A stretch of 6,494 nucleotides of DNA from an uncultured Akkermansia sp. (GTDB lineage Bacteria; Verrucomicrobiota; Verrucomicrobiia; Verrucomicrobiales; Akkermansiaceae), in contig CANPXA010000101.1 in the NCBI GenBank assembly GCA_947585525.1, positions 1-6,494 on the forward strand, given 5' to 3'. A program made the position numbers and the translations under genes. Below the pieces are notes generated by a model that was not told the DNA's origin, made no database searches, and saw only the letters and a list, made by a program, of their open reading frames with translations. Below, piece by piece: positions 1-6,488 of this stretch; the stretch's first letter is position 1, and each line of letters begins with the position of its first letter.

Positions 1-187
1 TCATGTGTCCAGGAATAAGCTTGCATATCTGTGCTAATATGGGTATGTTTGACATGGTGTTTGTTTGGGTGAAACCCCATTATGAGTGTAATCGGGTCAA
101 AGTGCAAACACCATTTTTTTATCCCTTCTCATTTTCCTATGGGATGACAATGCATTTAATTTTACGCTCCACACAATTATTTGAACC

Positions 188-724
188 ATGCGAATAGAAC
201 TGATAACAGGTAGGAAAGGAGGGTGGAAAGATGAGTTAACAAATCTTCTCTGCACAGTTGGTCTTCTTGTTATATTTATGGGGACTGTCCATGTCTATAA
301 CATGTTCGCTGACGATATGTTTGCACAATTCTTTTATGCCGAAGAAACAGAGGGAGTTATTACGCACGTAGAGACAGTGAGCAGCCGAAGCTCAGTACGT
401 AATAAACATCTTGAGATCGAATACGTTAATGCTGAAGGAAAAACACGAGGGTTTTGGACACAGAGGACTACTAAAAAAGATGTAGGAGATAAAATGAAGG
501 TGCGATATAGTAGGCAAGGGGGTGCAGTCGTTGCCGACACTTTGCCTGAGCTGATATTCGATATCGTCATGGTAGTCTTTCTTTTCCATTTCATTCTTCT
601 TTTATCATTTTGGTTGTTTTCATATATTTTATGGTATGATCGACGTGTGCATATTGTGATTCGTAAGTGGAAAATACGTTTGAAGAGAAGATTCGGAAGG
701 AAAAAATACATCGGACGGGAATAG
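188..724 (+). CDS. Small two-helix membrane protein, DUF3592-like
   Basis: Function is unknown. The 178-residue protein has a hydrophobic helix at about residues 17-37, a soluble region at about 50-118, a second strongly hydrophobic helix at about 121-148, and a very basic tail (about 152-173, many Arg and Lys). The middle region has the beta-rich pattern typical of DUF3592 proteins: a start like EGVITHVE, then a tyrosine-containing strand before NAEGK, then VGDKMKVRYS. That fold would probably sit outside the membrane with the basic tail in the cytoplasm. The match is by pattern only. An in-frame TGA lies one codon before the ATG, so the start cannot be further upstream; no Shine-Dalgarno is seen before it. 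The gene is AT-rich (28-47% GC in 60-base blocks counted, against about 63% inside tpiA), which suggests recent acquisition or weak selection. It stands alone, with no operon partner in the window. Confidence 0.72.
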   Translation: MRIELITGRKGGWKDELTNLLCTVGLLVIFMGTVHVYNMFADDMFAQFFYAEETEGVITHVETVSSRSSVRNKHLEIEYVNAEGKTRGFWTQRTTKKDVGDKMKVRYSRQGGAVVADTLPELIFDIVMVVFLFHFILLLSFWLFSYILWYDRRVHIVIRKWKIRLKRRFGRKKYIGRE

Positions 725-744
725 GATGTGAATGGCATAACCTC

Positions 745-781
745 GGATGCTTGCCTCCCCGCGCTTCGCGCGCCAGCATCC
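745..781. repeat. Nested intergenic hairpin, REP-like or terminator-like
   Basis: A 7-base outer arm, GGATGCT (745-751), pairs with AGCATCC (775-781). Inside it CGCGC (760-764) pairs with GCGCG (768-772) around a TTC loop, leaving an asymmetric internal loop. It begins 20 bases after the stop of the membrane protein gene. No T run follows on either strand, so it is not a standard intrinsic terminator. It may stabilise the 3' end of the upstream transcript, or be one copy of a dispersed palindromic repeat. The pairing is seen directly; the role is inferred. Confidence 0.5.
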
Positions 782-859
782 CAAATCGTCAATGAATTGT
801 GTTACATCGTCTACCGATAACTGCGTGTTGGGATCGCGTTTTTCATGGAACACATATGC

Positions 860-888
860 TTGACTTACGGAGGGAGGGGGAGTAGACT
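860..888 (+). promoter_or_regulatory. Probable sigma70-type promoter of tpiA
   Basis: TTGACT (860-865, five of six consensus bases) and TAGACT (883-888, four of six) are separated by exactly 17 bases. Transcription would begin near 895, giving a leader of about 24 bases before the tpiA ATG. The purine-rich GGAGGGAGGGGGAG stretch falls in the spacer and end of this promoter, so it would not be in the mRNA and cannot act as the ribosome site. This is a sequence match only. Confidence 0.5.
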
Positions 889-918
889 TGACCCGCAACA
901 AAAGAACCCCTGAACGAT

Positions 919-1683
919 ATGTCGAGGACACCAATTATAGCCGCAAACTGGAAGATGAATATGGGCCCGAAAGAGGCTCGTGAATTTTTAGCCGCTTTCA
1001 AGCAGGAGCAGCTCTGCGACTGCAAAGGAGTGCAGAAGGTGATCGTGCCGCCCTTTGTCACGATACCCACTGTGATGGACGCCTTGGATGGCTGCAAGTG
1101 CATCGGCGTGGGCGCGCAGGATGTGAGCGACCACGACAACGGAGCCTTCACGGGCGAGATTTCCACGGCGATGTTGTTGGAGCTGGGTTGCAGTTATGTC
1201 GTGCTCGGCCACAGCGAGCGTCGGCAGTACCACGGCGAGACCAACGCGTACATCAACAAGAAAATCAAAAAGGCGCTCGCGGCGGGACTCGTCCCCATCT
1301 ATTGCATCGGCGAGACGCTTGAGCAACGCGAGGCCGGCAAGCTGCAGGATATCCTCAAGAGTCAGGTGGTGGAAGGATTGGCTGATCTGACTCCTGAGCA
1401 GGTGTCGGGCATCGTTATCGCTTATGAGCCGGTGTGGGCCATCGGTACGGGAAAAACCGCCAGCGCGGCCGATGCGCAGGACGCGCATGCTTTCATCCGC
1501 AGCGTGGTGGCGGAGACCTTCGGCACGGATGCCGCCGCAGCGGTGCGCATCCAGTACGGCGGATCCGTGAAACCGGGCAACGCGGCGGAGTTGATGAGCC
1601 AGCCGGACATCGATGGAGCGCTTGTGGGAGGCGCTGCGCTGAAGCCGGATTCTTTCGCGGCCATCATCCGCGCTGCTGTGTGA
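919..1683 (+). CDS. tpiA: Triosephosphate isomerase
   Basis: This cytoplasmic enzyme interconverts dihydroxyacetone phosphate and glyceraldehyde 3-phosphate in glycolysis and gluconeogenesis. The 254-residue protein has the usual family length and is complete. Near the N terminus, AANWKMN carries Asn10 and Lys12. The electrophilic His98 is in VLGHSERR, and the catalytic base Glu170 is in AYEPVWAIGTGKTA, which runs into the flexible phosphate-gripping loop. Phosphate-binding YGGSV (213-217) and GALVGGAAL (233-241) close the TIM barrel. All expected active-site residues are present. The start is fixed by the alignment of the first strand; no good Shine-Dalgarno lies within 15 bases upstream, so initiation probably relies on a short unstructured leader. 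It appears monocistronic: a promoter-like site lies at 860-888 and a strong terminator follows the stop. It is clearly more GC-rich than the preceding gene. Confidence 0.98.
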   Translation: MSRTPIIAANWKMNMGPKEAREFLAAFKQEQLCDCKGVQKVIVPPFVTIPTVMDALDGCKCIGVGAQDVSDHDNGAFTGEISTAMLLELGCSYVVLGHSERRQYHGETNAYINKKIKKALAAGLVPIYCIGETLEQREAGKLQDILKSQVVEGLADLTPEQVSGIVIAYEPVWAIGTGKTASAADAQDAHAFIRSVVAETFGTDAAAAVRIQYGGSVKPGNAAELMSQPDIDGALVGGAALKPDSFAAIIRAAV

Positions 1684-1713
1684 GATTGCACGGAACAGAC
1701 GACTTTCAGACCC

Positions 1714-1748
1714 ATCCTCTTCCTCCCCGTGAGGAAGAGGATTTTTTT
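1714..1748 (+). terminator. Intrinsic terminator of tpiA
   Basis: A perfect 12-bp stem (1714-1725 with 1731-1742) closes a 5-base CCCGT loop and is followed by a run of seven T (1742-1748, the first T shared with the stem). It starts 31 bases after the tpiA stop codon. The last T of the run is also the first + strand base of the converging gene's stop codon. On the - strand the same hairpin comes directly after that gene's stop but is not followed by a U run, so it is a textbook terminator only in the + direction. Confidence 0.93.
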
Positions 1749-2494
1749 CATACGCGTGTGGAGCGGAAGATCAGGAAAGCCGGCAGACCCAGCAGCAGGA
1801 GCTCGGCAAAGAAGATGCCGAGACTCAGGAGTCCCGGCTCCTCGTACGGTGAGAAGGTCGAGGTGAGCAGGTACCACGCCACTACGGCGAGGAGGAGGAC
1901 AAAGAAGCTTCTCGCCAAGCCTCGCAAGATGCCGGTCGGTTTTCGCACCGACGCCGATGCGCCCGCCGCCGTAGTCAGCGCGATAGCAGGGAGGAACGGG
2001 GAAAGGAGAACGCCCATATAGTGAGCGATGCAGATGAAGGAGGCGATCGAGAGCGCGCCTACAAGCACGCGCACGACCCCGAAGCGGCGCCACGGAAAAG
2101 CGGCGTACGAAACGAGCACGCAGCCGAAGGCGCTCATGTACCACGTGCGCGAAGGAGAAATGTCCGACGTGTCCCCGACGAGGAGCAGGATCATCAGCGG
2201 CAGCCAGCCGCACCACAGCAGACTGGGTGCGAGCCGTGCTAAATTATTCTTGAATGCGGCGATTCCTTCGTTGTCGTTCGACCGCGCGTTGCCCATGACC
2301 GAGGAAAGGAGAAAGCAGCCCAGCATCACGGTACTCAGGAAAAAGGTGGACGAGAGAAGGGCAGGGAGCAGCACAACTTTCAATCGGCTCAACTCCGGGT
2401 GGGTGAACGGATCCGCCCCCATCACCTTCTGCAGAAAACTATTCTGGAAAAGCAAGATGAGGGTGAGAAGAACGAGGGCAGCACGTCTGTTCAT
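1748..2494 (-). CDS. Polytopic membrane protein of unknown function
   Basis: I do not recognise this 248-residue protein. It is strongly hydrophobic, with seven or eight likely membrane segments at roughly 5-22, 38-66, 88-107, 118-135, 140-158, 160-178, 194-212 and 221-243. Short positively charged stretches lie between some of them (for example WRRFG near 135-139 and VRKPTG near 183-188), as expected for cytoplasmic loops. No catalytic motif, transporter signature or signal peptidase site was evident. The ATG lies 6 bases after the mutL stop on the same strand, and the sequence just before it (CCGGCT) is not a convincing Shine-Dalgarno, so translation is probably coupled to mutL. It is the last gene of the run and its stop codon abuts the tpiA terminator hairpin. 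Reality as a gene is supported by consistent membrane topology and tight packing. A role in DNA repair should not be inferred from position alone. Confidence 0.8.
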   Translation of the reverse strand: MNRRAALVLLTLILLFQNSFLQKVMGADPFTHPELSRLKVVLLPALLSSTFFLSTVMLGCFLLSSVMGNARSNDNEGIAAFKNNLARLAPSLLWCGWLPLMILLLVGDTSDISPSRTWYMSAFGCVLVSYAAFPWRRFGVVRVLVGALSIASFICIAHYMGVLLSPFLPAIALTTAAGASASVRKPTGILRGLARSFFVLLLAVVAWYLLTSTFSPYEEPGLLSLGIFFAELLLLGLPAFLIFRSTRV

Positions 2495-2500
2495 AGCCGG

Positions 2501-4336
2501 TCAGAGCGCTTGGAAGCGGCGTTGAATTTCGTTGATGGAGAGGGGAATCATCGTGGGTTTGCCACGAGGGGTGCAGTAGGGGATTTCGCAGTGCAACAAG
2601 TCGCGCAGGAGGGGGGTCGGGTTCTGCATCCAATCTTCCATCGATTCCTTCATCACATAGCGCTGAGCCAGGCGAATGGCAAAGAGTTCGTAAGGGTCGC
2701 GGGAGCGCTTGAGTTTAGTCTCACCGTTGCTGAATGCCTCGATCAGTTCCGCAATGAAGTCGTCCACCTTATCCAGCGAGAGAAAGATGGGAATAGAGTC
2801 AACGCGAAGAGTGCGCTCGCCGAAGAACTGTACCCGGAAGCCCGCCTGGATCAACAGAGGTTGCAGATCCTTCACAAGTCCTACGTCTCGAATATCTAAC
2901 TCCACCATGGCGGGAGCGAGCAGCTGTTGCGACGGAATGGGACGCTTATTGGCTGCAACGAGACGCTCAAAGACGATGCGTTCTCTGGCTGCCTTGATGG
3001 AGAGCAGAACCAGACCGTCTGCGTTTTCAAAAAGGCCGTATTGGTCCCGAATGATGCCGAGGAGACGGAAGGAGGGTACATTCTGCTCTTGCGGGGACTC
3101 GTCGTGTGGGTGTTGGGTTGCCGCTTTCGACTGGGGAGGGGCAGGCATATCCAGCTCCTGCTGCCGGGGTTCTACAACGAGGCGCAAGGCGGGGCGTATG
3201 GGTGCGACTTCTTCATCTTGCCCGACCTGAGATTCATCAGAGGTTTGCGGGCGAGGAGGCGAGGAAGGGGGCAGGACGTTGCTTCTCGGCGCGGGGGGCG
3301 AAACCGTCTCGGGCTCAGCGGATCTTCCGCCGCGGGCGAATTCGGCGAGTGTCGCCGAAATGGCGTCCATCACTGCCGCCGTCAGGTCCGCCGGTCTCCG
3401 GAAGCGTACCTCGCGTTTGGCGGGATGAACATTCACATCCACCAGGGCGGGATCCATTTCGATGTAAACAAAATACCCCGGCTGCAAGCCTGTGGGAAAT
3501 CCCCCGTAACCGTCCCGCACCGCTCGGGAAACCATCTTATCCTCTATCGGGCGTCCATTGAGAAAGATGTATTGAAGGCGTCGGTTGCGACGTGCATCGG
3601 TGAGAGGCATCAGATATCCCTCCACGTGCACACCTACGCCGGTGGTCGGGCGGATGCGCAGCAGCTTACCGGCGTTCTCCTTGCCGTAGAATTCCGAGAT
3701 GCGGTGGCGCAGATCTGTTGTGGCGGGCGTGTCAAACACCGTTTCTCCGTCACGGATGAAGGTAAAACGCAGATCGGGGAAAGCGAGGGCGTGCAGCTTG
3801 AGTTGTTGTTCGATGTGTCCTGATTCTGTTTCAAGACTCTTCAGGAATTTGCGACGCGCGGGGGTGTTGTAGAAGAGATCGCGAACTTCAATTTCTGTGC
3901 CCGGAGGACACCCGGCGGCACGGATTTCCTGCAGCTCTCCGCCGTGGCAGTCGAGTCGCGAGCCTTCCACGTCCTGCTTCCTACGGGTGGTTATTGAGAC
4001 CTGTGCCACGGAGGCGATGCTGGGAAGAGCTTCCCCACGGAAGCCCATCTGGTGGATGTCAAAGAGTTCCTCGTAGGTTCTCAGTTTACTCGTGGCATGG
4101 CGTTCAAGGCACATCTCCAGATCGGCTCGGCTCATGCCGTCCCCGTCATCGGCGACCTTGATGGAGGCAACGCCCCCGCGGGATATTTCCACGCGGATGC
4201 TTTTGGCATGGGCATCGATACTGTTTTCTACCAGTTCCTTCACAACAGAAGCGGGGCGTTCGACCACTTCCCCGGCGGCGACTTGGCTCGCGAGGGTGTC
4301 GCTCATGCGTTGGATGGTACGTTCCTCCTCAATCAT
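2501..4336 (-). CDS. mutL: DNA mismatch repair protein MutL, endonuclease motifs degenerate
   Basis: MutL couples mismatch recognition by MutS to downstream strand cutting and removal. The 611-residue protein has a complete GHKL ATPase half: AAGEVVERPASVVKELVENS with catalytic Glu34 and Mg-binding Asn38, DDGDGM (63-68), ATSK (81-84), GFRGEAL (98-104), RDLFYNTPARRKF (152-164) and VDVNVHPAK with Lys307 in the second subdomain. A Pro/Gln/Glu-rich linker covers about 336-420, followed by a C-terminal dimerisation region (about 421-611). A clamp-binding-like QQLLAP is at 470-475. The metal-binding motifs of endonuclease-type MutL are degraded: the DQHA(x2)E(x4)E site reads S446-I-K-A-A-R-E-R with Glu452 and Glu457 kept; the ACR site reads A557-Q-R; the CPHGRP site reads T589-P-R-G-K-P. 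The upstream ATG is preferred over Met11 because family homology begins before Met11 and a GGAG site fits it. It lies 12 bases after glgB. Confidence 0.97.
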   Translation of the reverse strand: MIEEERTIQRMSDTLASQVAAGEVVERPASVVKELVENSIDAHAKSIRVEISRGGVASIKVADDGDGMSRADLEMCLERHATSKLRTYEELFDIHQMGFRGEALPSIASVAQVSITTRRKQDVEGSRLDCHGGELQEIRAAGCPPGTEIEVRDLFYNTPARRKFLKSLETESGHIEQQLKLHALAFPDLRFTFIRDGETVFDTPATTDLRHRISEFYGKENAGKLLRIRPTTGVGVHVEGYLMPLTDARRNRRLQYIFLNGRPIEDKMVSRAVRDGYGGFPTGLQPGYFVYIEMDPALVDVNVHPAKREVRFRRPADLTAAVMDAISATLAEFARGGRSAEPETVSPPAPRSNVLPPSSPPRPQTSDESQVGQDEEVAPIRPALRLVVEPRQQELDMPAPPQSKAATQHPHDESPQEQNVPSFRLLGIIRDQYGLFENADGLVLLSIKAARERIVFERLVAANKRPIPSQQLLAPAMVELDIRDVGLVKDLQPLLIQAGFRVQFFGERTLRVDSIPIFLSLDKVDDFIAELIEAFSNGETKLKRSRDPYELFAIRLAQRYVMKESMEDWMQNPTPLLRDLLHCEIPYCTPRGKPTMIPLSINEIQRRFQAL

Positions 4337-4341
4337 GTCTT

Positions 4342-4345
4342 CTCC
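4342..4345 (-). promoter_or_regulatory. Ribosome binding site of mutL
   Basis: GGAG on the - strand lies 5 bases before the ATG at 4336-4334, inside the gap between the glgB stop and mutL. It supports this ATG over the in-frame Met codon 10 codons later and is one of the clearer Shine-Dalgarno sites in the window. Confidence 0.65.
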
Positions 4346-4348
4346 GGA

Positions 4349-6382
4349 TCAACTGAAAACTTTCTGCAGCACGAGAGCCGTGCGCGGGAGTAAATAGAGG
4401 GATAATTTGCCGCTGCCGTTTGTGGTGTGCGCCACACTGACATCCTGTCGGGCAAGACCACCGTATTCGGCGGCATCGCTATCCAGCACGACTCTCCACT
4501 CACCCGCCTGCGGAGCGTGCAACTCGTACCCCGGGAGAGCCCTGTCACCGTTCCAATTCAACACAAAGATCAGCCCGGCGCGTTCAAAAGCCAACACGCG
4601 GTTGGTCTCATCCATATTGAGAGGTTGGGCGGGAGGAGCGGAGAGGATATCGTGCTGCTGAGCGAGGCGAAGCATGGCCTTATCAAAGGCATTGAGGAAG
4701 CGGTACCGCAGGTTGGCAGCATCCACGAGGCTCCACTGCCGTCTGCAGTACTTGTAGGAGAAACCGTTGCCTTCTCTCGGGAAGTCGATCCATTCCGGAT
4801 GACCGAACTCATTGCCCATGAAATTCAGCCACCCCTCCCCACCGGCGGCGAGTGTCACCAGACGGATCATCTTGTGCAGCGCCATCCCACGGTCGATCAC
4901 CATGCTCGGTTTGTCCGTGGCCATGTTGTCGTACATTTCGGCATCCATCAGCCGGAAAGCGATGGTCTTGTCACCGACAAGCGCCTGGTCGTGACTTTCC
5001 GCGTAGGCGATGTTCGGTTCGCCGTAGCGGCGGTTGGTAAGGGTGTACCACATGTCGCCCATGCTCCACTCTTCATCCCGTTTCTCCTTGATGAGTTTGA
5101 TCCAGTAATCGGGAAGCCCCATGGCCAAGCGGTGGCTGAAGCCCATACCTCCCTCATCGACGGGTCGGCAAAGACCGGGCATGCCACTCATGTCCTCCGC
5201 TACAAGGATGGCGCCGGGGCGCACTTCCTGAACGAGGGTTGTGGCGAGCTGAAGATAGGTGATGGCATCCACGTTTACCCGGTCGTTGAAGTAGCAACCC
5301 AGGTCGGTAAAAGCCTCATGCCCGTGATGCAGGTAGAGCATACTGGTTACGCCATCAAAGCGGAACCCGTCGAAATGATATTCCTCCAGCCACCAGCGCA
5401 GGTTGCTGAGCAGGAAACGCTGTACCTCCGGTTTGCCGTAGTCGAAGAGACAACTGTCCCAGTCGGGGTGCCGACTGTCGCGTTCTCCCGCATGGAAATA
5501 TTGTCCGCCGGAGCCGTCGAAATCGTTGAGCCCTTCGGCCATGTTTTTCACGGCGTGGGAGTGAACCACATCCAGCAGGACGGCTATTTTAAGACCGTGC
5601 GCTGTGTCAATGAGGCGTTTGAGTTGTTCTGGAGTACCGAAGCGGTTGCAGGGAGCAAAGTAGGAGGAGACGTGGTAGCCGAAGGAGCCGTAGTAGGGGT
5701 GCTCCTGGATGGCCATGAGTTGCACGCAGTTGTAGCCTTGCTCGGCGATGCGCGGCAGCACGTTGTCCGTAAACTCATCGTACGAATGGATGCATTCCTC
5801 CTCGCCGGCCATGCCTATGTGCGTCTCGTAGATGAACGGCGTTTTGACGGAAGCCGGCGTCCATCGCGTATCATTCCACTTGTACGGCTCGGGTGGGTCC
5901 CAGATGACGCCGGAGTAATCATAATTGTGAGGATCCTGGTAGGTGAAGCGAATCCACGCGGGAATTCGGTCGCGTCCGGAAGCGTCCGCGCCGATGACAT
6001 GTACCTTGACATGGTCCCCGTGTTTGAGGGAACCGGCGGGGAGGCGCACTTCCCAGATGCCCTCATCATCCGGTTGCAGGGGGGTGGCTGAGCGATCCCA
6101 TCCGTTGAAGTCCCCTATGAGGGAGAGACTGCGGGCGCCGGGAGCCCATTCGCGATAGATCCAATCACCGGATTCCGGATCGTGATTAAACCCCATGGTC
6201 TCGTAGCCTTTCGCTGCATTTGCCAAGCTCCCGAAACGCTGAGCGAACACCTCCGCCCGGCTGTCATACAGGCGCAGCCTTGCTTTCAGCTCATTCTCGT
6301 AGGGGGCCAGCCAACTGTCCGCCAGCACGAGCCCCAAGATGGGAGGTCTTCTCATACCCCTGTATTTTACCTTTTTTCGCAT
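4349..6382 (-). CDS. glgB: 1,4-alpha-glucan branching enzyme, eukaryote-like GH13_8 type
   Basis: This enzyme cuts an alpha-1,4 glucan chain and rejoins it by an alpha-1,6 bond, making the branches of glycogen in the cytoplasm. The 677-residue protein has an N-terminal helical segment (about 15-65), a CBM48-like beta domain (about 70-165, including YREWAPGA and GDFNGWD), a GH13 barrel (about 183-560) and a C-terminal beta domain (about 585-675). Barrel motifs are DVVHSH (271-276), FRFDGVTSML with nucleophile Asp343, VAEDMSGMP with acid/base Glu396, and AESHDQALVGDK with Asp465. These, and LYLHHGH after the nucleophile, match the form found in animals, plants and some bacteria rather than the E. 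coli form (FRVDAVASM, SHDEVVHGK). No catalytic residue is missing. The first ATG is preferred because an AGGA lies 10 bases upstream; the ATG at codon 10 has only a GGGG one base away. It leads the run with mutL; no other glycogen gene is in the window. Confidence 0.96.
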   Translation of the reverse strand: MRKKVKYRGMRRPPILGLVLADSWLAPYENELKARLRLYDSRAEVFAQRFGSLANAAKGYETMGFNHDPESGDWIYREWAPGARSLSLIGDFNGWDRSATPLQPDDEGIWEVRLPAGSLKHGDHVKVHVIGADASGRDRIPAWIRFTYQDPHNYDYSGVIWDPPEPYKWNDTRWTPASVKTPFIYETHIGMAGEEECIHSYDEFTDNVLPRIAEQGYNCVQLMAIQEHPYYGSFGYHVSSYFAPCNRFGTPEQLKRLIDTAHGLKIAVLLDVVHSHAVKNMAEGLNDFDGSGGQYFHAGERDSRHPDWDSCLFDYGKPEVQRFLLSNLRWWLEEYHFDGFRFDGVTSMLYLHHGHEAFTDLGCYFNDRVNVDAITYLQLATTLVQEVRPGAILVAEDMSGMPGLCRPVDEGGMGFSHRLAMGLPDYWIKLIKEKRDEEWSMGDMWYTLTNRRYGEPNIAYAESHDQALVGDKTIAFRLMDAEMYDNMATDKPSMVIDRGMALHKMIRLVTLAAGGEGWLNFMGNEFGHPEWIDFPREGNGFSYKYCRRQWSLVDAANLRYRFLNAFDKAMLRLAQQHDILSAPPAQPLNMDETNRVLAFERAGLIFVLNWNGDRALPGYELHAPQAGEWRVVLDSDAAEYGGLARQDVSVAHTTNGSGKLSLYLLPRTALVLQKVFS

Positions 6383-6392
6383 TCTTGTTCAA

Positions 6393-6396
6393 TCCT
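6393..6396 (-). promoter_or_regulatory. Possible ribosome binding site of glgB
   Basis: AGGA on the - strand lies 10 bases before the ATG at 6382-6380. The spacing is a little long, so this is weak support, but it favours that ATG over the next one at 6355-6353. Confidence 0.4.
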
Positions 6397-6398
6397 AT

Positions 6399-6411
6399 TT
6401 TCCCAAGGAAA
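6399..6411. repeat. 13-bp palindrome in the glgB leader
   Basis: TTTCC (6399-6403) and GGAAA (6407-6411) form an inverted repeat around CAA. It lies 16 bases upstream of the glgB ATG, next to the proposed ribosome site. It could be a small operator or simply chance in AT-rich DNA. Confidence 0.3.
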
Positions 6412-6424
6412 TTGTGGCGCAATC

Positions 6425-6488
6425 GGACAAAAATGAGTGTACCGAACGGGGAAAAAGGGGGCAAGAGATTTATCATTTGGACAAAAAT
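6425..6488. repeat. 10-bp direct repeat upstream of glgB
   Basis: GGACAAAAAT occurs at 6425-6434 and again at 6479-6488, 54 bases apart start to start. The similarity continues past the core as GAGTGTA and AGCGTA (one base gap, one mismatch). The second copy ends near the window edge. The repeats lie in the AT-rich region upstream of the glgB run, and could serve glgB or a divergent gene beyond the window. The repeat is seen directly; a regulatory role is inferred. Confidence 0.45.

Noticed and set aside
49..83. TTGACA at 49-54 as a promoter for the first gene.
   Set aside because: No acceptable -10 box lies 16-18 bases downstream; the nearest AT-rich candidate is about 23 bases away.
3..197. 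A 64-codon + strand frame overlapping the start of the DUF3592-like gene.
   Set aside because: Short, unlike any known protein, no ribosome site and AT-rich non-coding appearance; most likely chance.
215..239. A strong AAGGAGG-like site followed by ATG AGT TAA inside the first gene.
   Set aside because: The reading frame ends after two codons and is not the gene's frame, and no in-frame start follows it closely; treated as coincidence.
1422..2216. A 264-codon - strand frame spanning the end of tpiA, the terminator and the membrane gene.
   Set aside because: It crosses a strong terminator and two supported genes in other frames; the translation is Arg-rich low-information sequence.
2927..3823. 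A 298-codon open frame on the + strand opposite mutL.
   Set aside because: Shadow of the conserved mutL frame, with no recognisable motif and no plausible ribosome site.
4427..6091. A 554-codon open frame on the + strand opposite glgB.
   Set aside because: It is antisense to a full-length enzyme with all catalytic motifs; long antisense frames are common in GC-rich genes, and its translation shows no recognisable domain.
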